64,000 nucleotides of DNA. It comes from CATOSP01 sp965216155 (lineage in GTDB: Bacteria > Chloroflexota > Dehalococcoidia > Lucifugimonadales > UBA3495). The notes under the pieces were generated by a model. It did not search any database. It saw only the letters and a list, made by a program, of their open reading frames with translations, and was not told the origin of the DNA. The stretch spans positions 1,674,001 to 1,738,000 of the forward strand of contig CBDCFD010000007.1 of assembly GCA_965216155.1 (NCBI GenBank), in the 5' to 3' direction. Positions within the stretch are counted from its first letter, which is position 1, and each line of letters begins with the position of its first letter. Positions 41,056 through 48,294 of the stretch are shown in pieces. A program made the position numbers and the translations under genes.

Positions 41056-41695
41056 CGACCAACTGCGGGCCGAAGTGGAGCCAATTTGGCAGCAGATTTT
41101 CGAGCAGCCTTTTCTTCGGGAGATTAAGGACGGCACTCTTCCGCTGGAGAAATTCCAGTATTATCTGGGACAGGACTACCTTTACCTGGAGGGATTCGCC
41201 CGGACTGTGGCCCTTACTCTGGCCAAAGCCCCGACGGCCGATCTCCTGGAGGAGTTGGCGCTGCGTGTGATGACCCCGATTGAGCGCCCATTGCACCAGA
41301 AACTGGTGTCCGAGGCCGGGCTCACCATGGACGAGGTCCGGCAGGTCAAGCGGTCTCCCACCAACCATGCGTATGTCAACCACATGCTGACCACGGCATC
41401 TGTGCACGGGCTAGGTCCCGCCGCCGCCGCCCTGCTCCCCTGTCCATGGACATATCACGAGCTGAAAGACGGCGTGGGTCAGTCGGAGCATCCGCTGTAT
41501 GGTCAATGGACGTCCTTCTACGTGGCAGGGCTCCTTCAGAACAGTGTAGATGCCTGGCGCAGCTTCGTGGACCGGGAGGCTGAGAAGGCCAGCCAGCGTG
41601 AATTGGACGCCATGCGTGAGGCGTTTATCATCAGCACCAGGTACGAGTATATGTTTTGGGATATGGCTTACCGTATGGAAGAGTGGCCAGTGTAG
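41039..41695 (+). CDS. tenA: TenA/thiaminase II family protein
   Basis: The 218-residue helical-bundle protein starts at GTG 41039 inside the TPR gene. It shows FSDQLRAEVEPIWQQIFEQP, FLREIKDGTLPLEKFQYYLG, QDYLYL, a cysteine in ALLPCPWTYHELKDGV where the TenA nucleophile is expected, and the C-terminal STRYEYMFWDMAY holding the catalytic Glu. TenA proteins hydrolyse amino-pyrimidine thiamine breakdown products for salvage. No thiamine synthesis genes are near, but several ThDP enzymes lie in the window. Some TenA-like proteins have other roles. Confidence 0.82.
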   Translation: MPDSFSDQLRAEVEPIWQQIFEQPFLREIKDGTLPLEKFQYYLGQDYLYLEGFARTVALTLAKAPTADLLEELALRVMTPIERPLHQKLVSEAGLTMDEVRQVKRSPTNHAYVNHMLTTASVHGLGPAAAALLPCPWTYHELKDGVGQSEHPLYGQWTSFYVAGLLQNSVDAWRSFVDREAEKASQRELDAMREAFIISTRYEYMFWDMAYRMEEWPV

Positions 41696-41923
41696 TGGCA
41701 TGTTCTGCCTCGGACTACTAGTAGTTCAGCTATTTTGAATTGCTGGGTAAAGGGATTTCAGCTTGATGCGCGCGTCATCGGTGGTGAAGCGCCAGTCCAC
41801 TCGCACCATGTCCCGGTTGCGCTGGTCCTGCCAGGCGTCAACCTCCCGGCGCAGCGTCTCTTGATCAGGAATCCGGCGGTCCAGGCACTGCCGGGCCAGC
41901 ACCCCGATTTCAATCTCAGCCAT

Positions 41924-41948
41924 AGCCTGCCCCGTACTTGATACGGGG
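41924..41948 (-). repeat. Palindromic insertion element copy 4 (in frame)
   Basis: Stem CCCCGTA/TACGGGG, loop TCAAG, tail CAGGCT on the minus strand. It adds PVSSTGQA between GSWLN and MAEIEIG of the IS630 transposase, beside the last catalytic acidic region. Confidence 0.85.
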
Positions 41949-42062
41949 TTCAGCCAACTGCCATGCTTGGGGGTGTAGTGAATCTCCAGACGTTCGGCGA
42001 TGCGCCGCGCTTCCATAGGCTCGAACGCCTCGTATAATGAGGCCGGATGATGGGTGTTCAGA

Positions 42063-42087
42063 GCCTGCCCCGTACTCGATACGGGGT
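42063..42087 (-). repeat. Palindromic insertion element copy 5 (in frame)
   Basis: Same stem with loop TCGAG. It adds PVSSTGQA between VLVMDN and LNTHH, inside the second catalytic Asp motif of the IS630 transposase. Confidence 0.85.
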
Positions 42088-42325
42088 TGTCCATCACCAG
42101 CACAATGCGGTCCTTGTCCGGGTAGTCCTCGTCCACCAACTTCTTCACTTGGCGCGCCCAGTCCACTTTCGTCCGCCGGTCCGTCACTCCGGCCCGCCGC
42201 CACCCTTCCAACGGCGCGAACAGCATGAACAGGTTGCTCACACCGTTGCGCTCGTATTCATAATCATAGGCCGCGGCCGCGGCCGCCCCGGGCCGAGCCG
42301 CCCGCGGCGCCCGCGTCTCCTTCAC

Positions 42326-42350
42326 CCCCGGTCGTGGCCGAGGGCAGGCT
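42326..42350 (+). repeat. Palindromic insertion element copy 6 (antisense, frame-shifting)
   Basis: GC-rich stem variant with a GT-containing loop, opposite in orientation to the other intragenic copies. It ends GAGGGCAGGCT on the plus strand. It inserts 25 bp after LDETSKQQ, where the expected VKETR continues one frame over. Confidence 0.75.
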
Positions 42351-42504
42351 CTGCTGTTTGCTGGTTTCGTCCAGGCACACCAGGACTTCATTGTCTTCAT
42401 AGGGACGGTGATAGACTTCCAGCACGTCTTCCATGGCGCACACAAAGTCCGAACTGCCTTCCGGCGGGATGCACCAACACTCTTTCAGCCAAGGCTTGAG
42501 TTCG

Positions 42505-42511
42505 TTTTTTT
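42505..42511 (-). other. A7 slippery tract, possible programmed frameshift in the IS630 transposase
   Basis: On the minus strand CTG is followed by seven A and then CGAAC. One frame ends soon after as KKTNSSLG; the other continues KKNELKPWLK, the conserved IS630 sequence. Programmed -1 frameshifting or transcriptional slippage at A runs is known in this family. Confidence 0.5.
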
Positions 42512-42835
42512 CAGCGTCTTGCGCACCGTCTCGGGGTGGATGCTCTCCACTATCTCGCACTCCACCAGCCGGTCCGCCAATAATCTCAGCGTCCAACGGG
42601 CCCGGCCTTCCGGCGGTTCCCCGCAGGCCAGCGCAATCAAGTGGGCTTCCGCAGCGCCATCCAGTTTCTTGGGCCGGCGGCGTTGTTGCTCCTTACGCCC
42701 CAAGGCCGCTTCGATCCCTTCCTCTACGCAACGGCGGCGCACCCTTTCCACTGTGGCGCTGGCGATCTGGAGGGACCGGGCAACCTCTTCGTCCGTCAGG
42801 CCTCCGTCTTTCCGCACTTCATCGCTCAGCAACAG

Positions 42836-42858
42836 AGCCTGCCCCCGTGAAAACGGGG
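42836..42858 (-). repeat. Palindromic insertion element copy 7 (frame-shifting)
   Basis: CCCCGT, loop TTTC, ACGGGG and the CAGGCT tail: a 23-bp variant between QTHARI and LLLSDEV of the IS630 transposase N-terminal region, shifting the frame. Confidence 0.8.
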
Positions 42859-43102
42859 GATGCGCGCATGGGTCTGCTTGTACGCTGCTGCCCGTCCCTT
42901 GGAAGCCCTTGTTCCCGGCGGAAATACCAGGGCCTTCAGTTCCTGTTGCTCTTCCGTGGTCAGTTCGATACGGTACTTCTTAGCCGGCACGACCCCTCTC
43001 CTTGGATGCAGTTCGCCAATGCCGGCAGAATACACCAGTTGTACCTCAATTCAATGACGTTCAACTACTAGCCGCAACACGCCAATGGTTTGTATGAACG
43101 AA

Positions 43103-43130
43103 AGGGCGTCCCGGCTGTTTGGGACGCCCT
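43103..43130. terminator. Hairpin terminator after the hydroxyacid oxidase gene
   Basis: AGGGCGTCCC and GGGACGCCCT form a perfect 10-bp stem around eight bases; on the minus strand it is followed by TTTCGTT. It lies 30 bases beyond the stop of the minus-strand gene at 43161. Confidence 0.7.
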
Positions 43131-43160
43131 CTAGGATTGTCGCTGTGTGACGTTTGGGGA

Positions 43161-44258
43161 CTACGGCGCCATTCTTCCCGGACCCCAACCGTGGGGTATG
43201 TTGATCAGGTTGGGCTCCAAGTCGCGGACAGAGGTCTGGCCGCAGTAGGCCAAACAACGGTCCACCTCTTCCCGCATTAGCTCCAGCACACCGTGGACGC
43301 CGTCCGCGCCGTCCACGGCCAGTCCCCAGAACAGAGGCCGGCCAATGGCCACGGCCCGAGCGCCGAGCGCCAGCGCCTTAATAACGTCGCTTCCTCTCCG
43401 CACACCGGAGTCCACGTAGACTTCCACCCGGCCCTTGGACGCCTCCACAATCTCGGGAACCATCTCTATCGCGCCCATAGTCATGTCCATCTGGCGTCCG
43501 CCATGGGTCGACACAAGGATTCCCTCGACGCCGCTTTCTGCCGCGATATGGGCGTCTTCGGCGGTGCGGACTCCTTTTAAGACAAGAGGCAGGGAAGTAA
43601 GCCCACGCAGCCACTCAAGCTCCTTCCAAGTCAGGGGCGGGGTCCTGGACACATCGAAACCGGGAGTTTCGTCGGTGCCGCTAATTTCGCTTTCGGGGCG
43701 GCTCTCGGCGCGGAAGTTACCAAGCTCCGCAACTCTCTGGAACCTGTTCCGCTGGTCGCGCTCTTTGGGGCTCGGCGCCGGGGTGTCCACGGTCAACGCG
43801 ATGGCTTTGAATCCGGCTTCCTCGGCCCGGTGGACCAGCATCTCGGTCAGTTCGTAGCCGCGGTGGTAAAGCTGGAACCACAGCGGTCCGGATGCTGCTT
43901 CCGATACCTCTTCCAGGCTGTAATTGGAAGAGGTGCTGAGCATCATCAGGGTATTGGACATGCCCGCGCCCCTGGCCGTGGCCAATTCACCCTCGGGATG
44001 GGCCAGCATGTGGCTGCCCGCCGGAGCGATCATCACCGGCATACTGATCTCCTCGCCCAGTACGGTGGTGGTCAAATCGCGCTCCGTGATGTCCCGGAGG
44101 AAGCGTGGGCGCAGAGTGAGGTCTTCGAATGCCGAACGGTTGCGGCGGGTTGTGAACTCGTCCATCGCTCCAGCATCGATGAACGTCCAGTTGTTGTGTG
44201 GAAGTACCTGTTTGGCTCTCGCCTCGTAATCGTAAAGATTGATGGGGTCCAGGCGCAT
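43161..44258 (-). CDS. FMN-dependent alpha-hydroxy-acid oxidising enzyme (lactate/glycolate oxidase family)
   Basis: The 365-residue TIM-barrel enzyme has MPVMIAPAGSHMLAHPEGEL, FQLYHRGYELTEMLVHRAEE, LTWKELEWLRGLTSLPLVLK (FMN Lys), the catalytic-base block VSTHGGRQMD and VYVDSGVRRGSDVIKALALG. It should oxidise an L-2-hydroxy acid to a 2-oxo acid. Near residue 25 most relatives have a substrate-binding Tyr in a YYxGG-like motif; here FIDAGAMDE stands there, so specificity may differ. AAAGGAGG precedes the ATG. It is a monocistronic unit ending in a hairpin. Its 2-oxo product would suit the por operon downstream, which is inference. Confidence 0.88.
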   Translation of the reverse strand: MRLDPINLYDYEARAKQVLPHNNWTFIDAGAMDEFTTRRNRSAFEDLTLRPRFLRDITERDLTTTVLGEEISMPVMIAPAGSHMLAHPEGELATARGAGMSNTLMMLSTSSNYSLEEVSEAASGPLWFQLYHRGYELTEMLVHRAEEAGFKAIALTVDTPAPSPKERDQRNRFQRVAELGNFRAESRPESEISGTDETPGFDVSRTPPLTWKELEWLRGLTSLPLVLKGVRTAEDAHIAAESGVEGILVSTHGGRQMDMTMGAIEMVPEIVEASKGRVEVYVDSGVRRGSDVIKALALGARAVAIGRPLFWGLAVDGADGVHGVLELMREEVDRCLAYCGQTSVRDLEPNLINIPHGWGPGRMAP

Positions 44259-44438
44259 GGTGGCCTCCTTTACTTGACCCCGGTGGCGGGTTTCCTTCCG
44301 TCCGAAAACTCGCCCAGGGCAAAACTCCCATTACTCTACGCCCTCACCGATTTCCGGGCAAGTGTTGGAGTTTTCGCCTGATGTCTTTCGGTGGCACCGC
44401 AGGGATGGCAGATTGTTGTATGATGGTCGGGAGAAACA

Positions 44439-45185
44439 ATGACCACAATCAATACTATAGAAGACCTCATCAGACTTCTAGATGAGAATCCCCATTGGGT
44501 AGAAGCACTCCGAGTGCGAATGCTGAGCCGGGAGCTCATCGAGTTGCCGGCGAAGTTCGCCCAATTCGTTGAGCAAACCGATCAGCACTTTCAGCGTATT
44601 GACCAGCGTTTTGAACGAATCGACCGGCGCTTTGACGGGATCGACCAACGCCTTGACAGGATGGACCAGCGCTTTGACGGGATCGATCAGCGCCTCGACA
44701 GGATGGACCAGCGCTTTGAGGGGATAGAAACGGAGATTCGGTCCATCAATGACCATTTGGGCACTCTGAAGGGGGGACACGCTCAGAACCTGGCACGCAG
44801 GCGGGCTTTCAGGATAGCCGCCAACTTGGGGTCCAGTCTGGTCAGGGTCCTGGGTCCGGAAGAAACCGACTCGCTGGTCCGGGGCAAGGACACGTCTGGT
44901 ATACCCTCCAACCAGCTCGACAGTTTCCTTGTGGCTGACCTATTGGTGGAGGCGGAGAATGGAAATGGAGAGACCGTCTATATAGCGGTCGAAGCTTCCT
45001 ACACCGTCGATGACAGGGACACTGACCGGGCAATGCGCAACGCGGGATTCTTGACCAGATTCACCGGACGGCCCGCGTTTGCCGCCGTGGCCGGTATGCG
45101 CTTGGATGACCGGGTTCGGACCGTCGTGGAATCCGGGGAAGTGTATTGGTACCAGATGGAAGAGAAAGACATGAGGGTGGAGTGA
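44439..45185 (+). CDS. Coiled-coil protein with heptad-like tandem repeats and a nuclease-like C-domain
   Basis: The 248-residue protein begins TTINTIEDLIRLLDENPHWV. A repeat region of about eight units of the type QRF(D/E)xID / QRLDRMD follows (residues about 50-95). The C-terminal domain reads LVADLLVEAENGNGETVYIA, VEASYTVDDRDTDRAMRNAG, then GRPAFAAVAGMRLDDRV. The C-domain resembles DUF3782-like PD-(D/E)xK-fold proteins, but the usual E-x-K is E-A-S here. The reading is family-level inference. It is paralogous to the next gene, which lacks the repeats. Function unknown; perhaps a DNA-associated or regulatory protein. Confidence 0.7.
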   Translation: MTTINTIEDLIRLLDENPHWVEALRVRMLSRELIELPAKFAQFVEQTDQHFQRIDQRFERIDRRFDGIDQRLDRMDQRFDGIDQRLDRMDQRFEGIETEIRSINDHLGTLKGGHAQNLARRRAFRIAANLGSSLVRVLGPEETDSLVRGKDTSGIPSNQLDSFLVADLLVEAENGNGETVYIAVEASYTVDDRDTDRAMRNAGFLTRFTGRPAFAAVAGMRLDDRVRTVVESGEVYWYQMEEKDMRVE

Positions 45186-45339
45186 GGCCCGTCCCCCACC
45201 GCTTAACCCCAAAGGCTGACGCACTGCCGTTGGTAGTTCTTACTGGGAAGAGAATTTTCTTACGGGATGCATTCCCCTGACATTCGAGAAACGGCGTCGC
45301 TGCGCCCGCCATACGGCACATAATCTGCCCGTCAACAAT

Positions 45340-45963
45340 ATGATCACGATCAACAACTTGGAAGACATAGTTAAGCTGCTGGACGATAAACCCCAGTGGC
45401 TCCAGCTTTTTCGCGCTCGCCTGTTGGACCGCAAGATCGTTAGATTGCCCCAGACCCTTGGCCGCTTCCCCTCCAGCGGTGACCCGGATGAGTCGTTCAA
45501 CCCGGTGTTGACTGCTTCAGAAGTAGATGGAACGGACTTCACTTTGATTCGGGAGATGTTTGCGCGACGGAGGGCCTGTTATGAAGCTCTGATAATCGCC
45601 AAGAAAATGGGATTCGCCTTCACCAAGGTCCTTAGTGGAGAGGATGTCATAGCGCTGTGCCGTGGCAAGAACACGTCCGGGATCCCCGCCGACGACTTTA
45701 GGAGATTTCGTAATGCAATGTTGCATTTGGAAATGACCGACGAGCAAGGTTCTACCTGCTACGTCGCCGTTGAATCAGGGTTCGTAGTGACGAGAGAAGA
45801 TGCGGCAATGGCTGTCCGCAACGCCGGATACTTGACCGGGTTAACCGGACGGCCCGCATTCGCCGCGGTCGCTGGCGTGTATCGGGACGAGCGGATTCAG
45901 GCCAGCCTGGACTCCGGCGCGGTCTTCTGGTACCAATTGCGGCACCATTCCCTTTATCAATAG
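45340..45963 (+). CDS. Paralogue of the preceding nuclease-like protein, without coiled-coil repeats
   Basis: A 207-residue protein sharing the N-terminal block INNLEDIVKLLDDKPQWLQL and the whole C-domain (GKNTSGIPADDFRRFRNAML, YVAVESGFVVTREDAAMAVR, GRPAFAAVAGVYRDERIQAS, VFWYQL) with the gene before it. The E-x-x motif reads VESGF. In place of the repeat region there is a short linker with KKMGFAFTKVLSGEDV. The pair looks like a tandem duplication followed by gain or loss of the repeats. Only a weak ribosome site is visible. Confidence 0.7.
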   Translation: MITINNLEDIVKLLDDKPQWLQLFRARLLDRKIVRLPQTLGRFPSSGDPDESFNPVLTASEVDGTDFTLIREMFARRRACYEALIIAKKMGFAFTKVLSGEDVIALCRGKNTSGIPADDFRRFRNAMLHLEMTDEQGSTCYVAVESGFVVTREDAAMAVRNAGYLTGLTGRPAFAAVAGVYRDERIQASLDSGAVFWYQLRHHSLYQ

Positions 45964-45995
45964 CCATACCGTAATAATTCACCGAAATTCCGGTT

Positions 45996-46051
45996 TAGCG
46001 TAAACTACACTAGGGGCAGCCATTTGGCTGCCCCTAGTGTAGTTTACGCTA
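45996..46051. terminator. 27-bp perfect palindrome between convergent genes
   Basis: The arm from 45996 to 46022 (starting TAGCGTAAACTACACTAGGG) is exactly complementary to 46025-46051, leaving a two-base TT centre. It lies between genes ending at 45963 (+) and 46073 (-), so a bidirectional terminator is likely. The length and perfection exceed those of ordinary terminators and suggest a mobile hairpin or strong cruciform. Confidence 0.7.
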
Positions 46052-46072
46052 GGTCGGTGTATCCCGGAGTGG

Positions 46073-47062
46073 CTAGTCCTCTTTCAGGCCGAAGGGGACC
46101 ACGCCGGGGAGCCACCACTTTTCCCAACTATCGTCTACACGGCCCTGGAAGTACTTTATGTCTTCCGGTGTTAGGTGAGCGAACCGGCCCTGGCGCATCA
46201 GGTAGTCCTCGATTGGCTTCCGCTTCCGGATGCCGCGCGCGATGGCCCGGGATGGCCCGTTCAGGATCAACTCGCCGTCGATGATTTCGTACTGGACCCA
46301 CAGGCCGGTCTCGATGGCCAGCATCCCCAGTTCGTGGGAGAACTTTGGGTCGTAGTCCCAGCCCTTGGGGCAGGGGTCGATGCTGTGGATGAAGGTAGGC
46401 CCACCGATGGTCAGGGCCCGGCGGATCTTGTTGTTGAAGTCCAAACCGTAGGAGCCGCAAGCCGTCGCCACGTACCGGCAGTCAGGGTGGCCGGTGGCCA
46501 ACATGGGAGCCATGTTCTTCTTCCACCGCTTGTTCATGATGCGGTGCTCTTTGCCCGGAGGGCTAAAGGTGGAGTTGGCGCCCCACGGGGAAGCACCCGA
46601 CACCTGGATGTCGGTATTGGCATAGGACTCGTTGTCGTAGCAAAGGATCAGCAGATTGTACTCGTTGTGCTGAAGTGCCGCGGAGATGGCGGACAGGCCC
46701 ATGTCCATTCCACCGCCGTCGCCGCAGAAGGCGATGACGTTGATGGGTTCCTCTTTCATCTTGCCCTTGCGCATCATGGAGGACAGGCCGGCGGCGGTGC
46801 CTGTGGCGGCGGAGCCGGACGAACCGAGCTGAGTGTGCATCCACGGCACGACCCAAGGGGTGCTGTAATACGTGGTATTGGCCACGTACATGCAGCCGGT
46901 GCTGCCCAGCACGATGGTCCGAGGGCCGGCAGCCTTGATCATCAGCCGCATCACGAGAGCTGACTCACAGCCCTGGCAGGTGCGGTGGCCGGAGGTGAAC
47001 CCCTCCGTAAGCGGAATATTCTTGACCCCTCGAATCTGGGGAAGGTCTTGAACGGTAGTCAT
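46073..47062 (-). CDS. porB: 2-oxoacid:ferredoxin oxidoreductase, beta (ThDP-binding) subunit
   Basis: The 329-residue protein has TCQGCESALVMRLMIKAAGP, GSTGCMYVAN and DPCPKGW, cysteines expected to bind a [4Fe-4S] cluster, and the ThDP motif FCGDGGGMDMGLSAISAALQ...CYDNESYANTD. It decarboxylates pyruvate or another 2-oxoacid and passes electrons to ferredoxin, or runs in reverse. It is the last gene of the por operon, five bases after porA, followed by the 27-bp palindrome. Confidence 0.9.
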   Translation of the reverse strand: MTTVQDLPQIRGVKNIPLTEGFTSGHRTCQGCESALVMRLMIKAAGPRTIVLGSTGCMYVANTTYYSTPWVVPWMHTQLGSSGSAATGTAAGLSSMMRKGKMKEEPINVIAFCGDGGGMDMGLSAISAALQHNEYNLLILCYDNESYANTDIQVSGASPWGANSTFSPPGKEHRIMNKRWKKNMAPMLATGHPDCRYVATACGSYGLDFNNKIRRALTIGGPTFIHSIDPCPKGWDYDPKFSHELGMLAIETGLWVQYEIIDGELILNGPSRAIARGIRKRKPIEDYLMRQGRFAHLTPEDIKYFQGRVDDSWEKWWLPGVVPFGLKED

Positions 47063-47067
47063 ATTCT

Positions 47068-48294
47068 CTACTCCCTCACACCTATCCAGGTGGTTTCCTG
47101 GGCTATCCTGCCAGTATCAACGGCCTCCTGCGTGATGTCAACCATCTCGTTTACGTCGTTGACGTGTATCTCTCTACCGCCGAGACCGGCGATGAAATTG
47201 AGCATCTGGGGCCGGTTCTCCAAGGGATACAACGCCGACCGAAGGTCATTAAACAGCACTCCCGCGTAGGAGGGAGAACCGAAGGAATAGTCGCGGTCGA
47301 TGACGCAGACGGCCTTGCACCTGGACAGCGCCTCTCTGATCTCCTCGGTGGCGAAGGGACGGAAGAACTTCACGCGTAGGAAGCCGATCTTCCTGCCTTG
47401 TTCCCGGAGCCGGCGAATTGCGACCCGGACCGGCAGGGCCAGGGTGCCCATGCCTACGATGACGATCTCTGCGTCTTCGGTCTCGTACTCTTCTATGAAT
47501 GGGCTGGGATCGCCGCGATGGAAGATTCCCTTGAATTCCTCGTAGGCTTCCTTGATGACATCCACAGACCGGCGCATGGCCTCGTCGGCCTGGCGCCGGA
47601 TTTCCATCAGCCAGTCCTCGTTCACCTGGGGCGCCACGGTGATGGGGTTGTCCGGGTGCAGTTGCAACCTTCCCCGGTCGTACGGGGGCAAATACTGTTG
47701 TACCTCTTGAATCGCCGGGACGTTCACGATGGCCTGGGAGTGGGTCAGGAATGAGCCATCGCAGCTAAGGGCCATGGGGAGGAAGACCCGCGGGTCTTCG
47801 GCAACCCGGTAGGCCAGGAGCGCACTGTCCAGAGCCTCCTGAGCCGTGGCCACCCAGTACAGCATCCAGCCGAGGTCTCGGACCGCCATCGCGTCGTTGT
47901 GCTCCACTCCGAAAGCCCCGGGGTCGTCCAGAGCGCGGTTGCCCACCATGGCCACTACCGGCATCCGAAGTCCGGCTGTGACCGTGATGGCCTCAAAGGC
48001 GTAGAACCAACCGACCCCGCTGGAGCCGCAAAAGGTCCTCGCTCCGACGGCCGAAGCATGCTTGACAATCTCGAACTGGGAGTGTTCGCTTTCGGCTACG
48101 ATGAAATCGCAGTCGAACACGCCGTCGGCCTTCAGCCTGGCCACGTATTGCATTACCGTGTCGTATGGGCGGATCGGGTAGGCGGTGATGACGTCGACGT
48201 CGGCCAACGCGCAGGCGATGGCGATGGCCTCGCTACCGCTGATCAGCTCCTCCGTTTCCGATTGAAAAAGCGCGGTTTGTTCGGTCGTAGTCAT
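47068..48294 (-). CDS. porA: 2-oxoacid:ferredoxin oxidoreductase, alpha subunit
   Basis: The 408-residue alpha subunit has SGSEAIAIACALADVDVITA and YPIRPYDTVMQYVARL (Pyr domain), the loop SSGVGWFYAFEAITVTAGLR, and IVGMGTLALPVRVAIRRLRE in the C-terminal domain. With the beta subunit it forms the ThDP active site. Its start overlaps the preceding stop by one base (TAATG), indicating translational coupling. Confidence 0.9.
   Translation of the reverse strand: MTTTEQTALFQSETEELISGSEAIAIACALADVDVITAYPIRPYDTVMQYVARLKADGVFDCDFIVAESEHSQFEIVKHASAVGARTFCGSSGVGWFYAFEAITVTAGLRMPVVAMVGNRALDDPGAFGVEHNDAMAVRDLGWMLYWVATAQEALDSALLAYRVAEDPRVFLPMALSCDGSFLTHSQAIVNVPAIQEVQQYLPPYDRGRLQLHPDNPITVAPQVNEDWLMEIRRQADEAMRRSVDVIKEAYEEFKGIFHRGDPSPFIEEYETEDAEIVIVGMGTLALPVRVAIRRLREQGRKIGFLRVKFFRPFATEEIREALSRCKAVCVIDRDYSFGSPSYAGVLFNDLRSALYPLENRPQMLNFIAGLGGREIHVNDVNEMVDITQEAVDTGRIAQETTWIGVRE

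Larger units (their letters stand above)
41726..42990 (-). pseudogene. IS630-family transposase, interrupted by palindromic insertions
   Basis: Starting at GTG 42990 (PAKKYRIELTTEEQQELKAL), the protein shows the N-terminal HTH (GGLTDEEVARSLQIASATVE), then KNELKPWLKECWCIPP, the DDE residues in VLVCLDETSKQQ, VMDN...LNTHH and IHYTPKHGSWLN...MAEIEIG, and the C-terminal ITRWRFTT-like WRFTTDDARIKL. Copies at 42836-42858 (23 bp) and 42326-42350 (25 bp) shift the frame. Those at 42063-42087 and 41924-41948 add PVSSTGQA in frame, each next to a catalytic-core motif. A further -1 shift is needed at an A7 run, which may be programmed. The net product is unlikely to be active. Confidence 0.8.
41721..43068 (-). 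mobile_element. IS630/Tc1-like insertion sequence
   Basis: Terminal inverted repeats of about 22 bp (outer end GTAGTTCAGC on the left, GTAGTTGAAC on the right; both reach TTGAATTG; about 16 matches) are flanked by the dinucleotide TA on both sides (41719-41720 and 43069-43070), the target duplication of the IS630/Tc1 superfamily. It carries one transposase gene, interrupted by four short palindromic insertions. It lies between tenA and the hydroxyacid oxidase gene. Confidence 0.85.
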
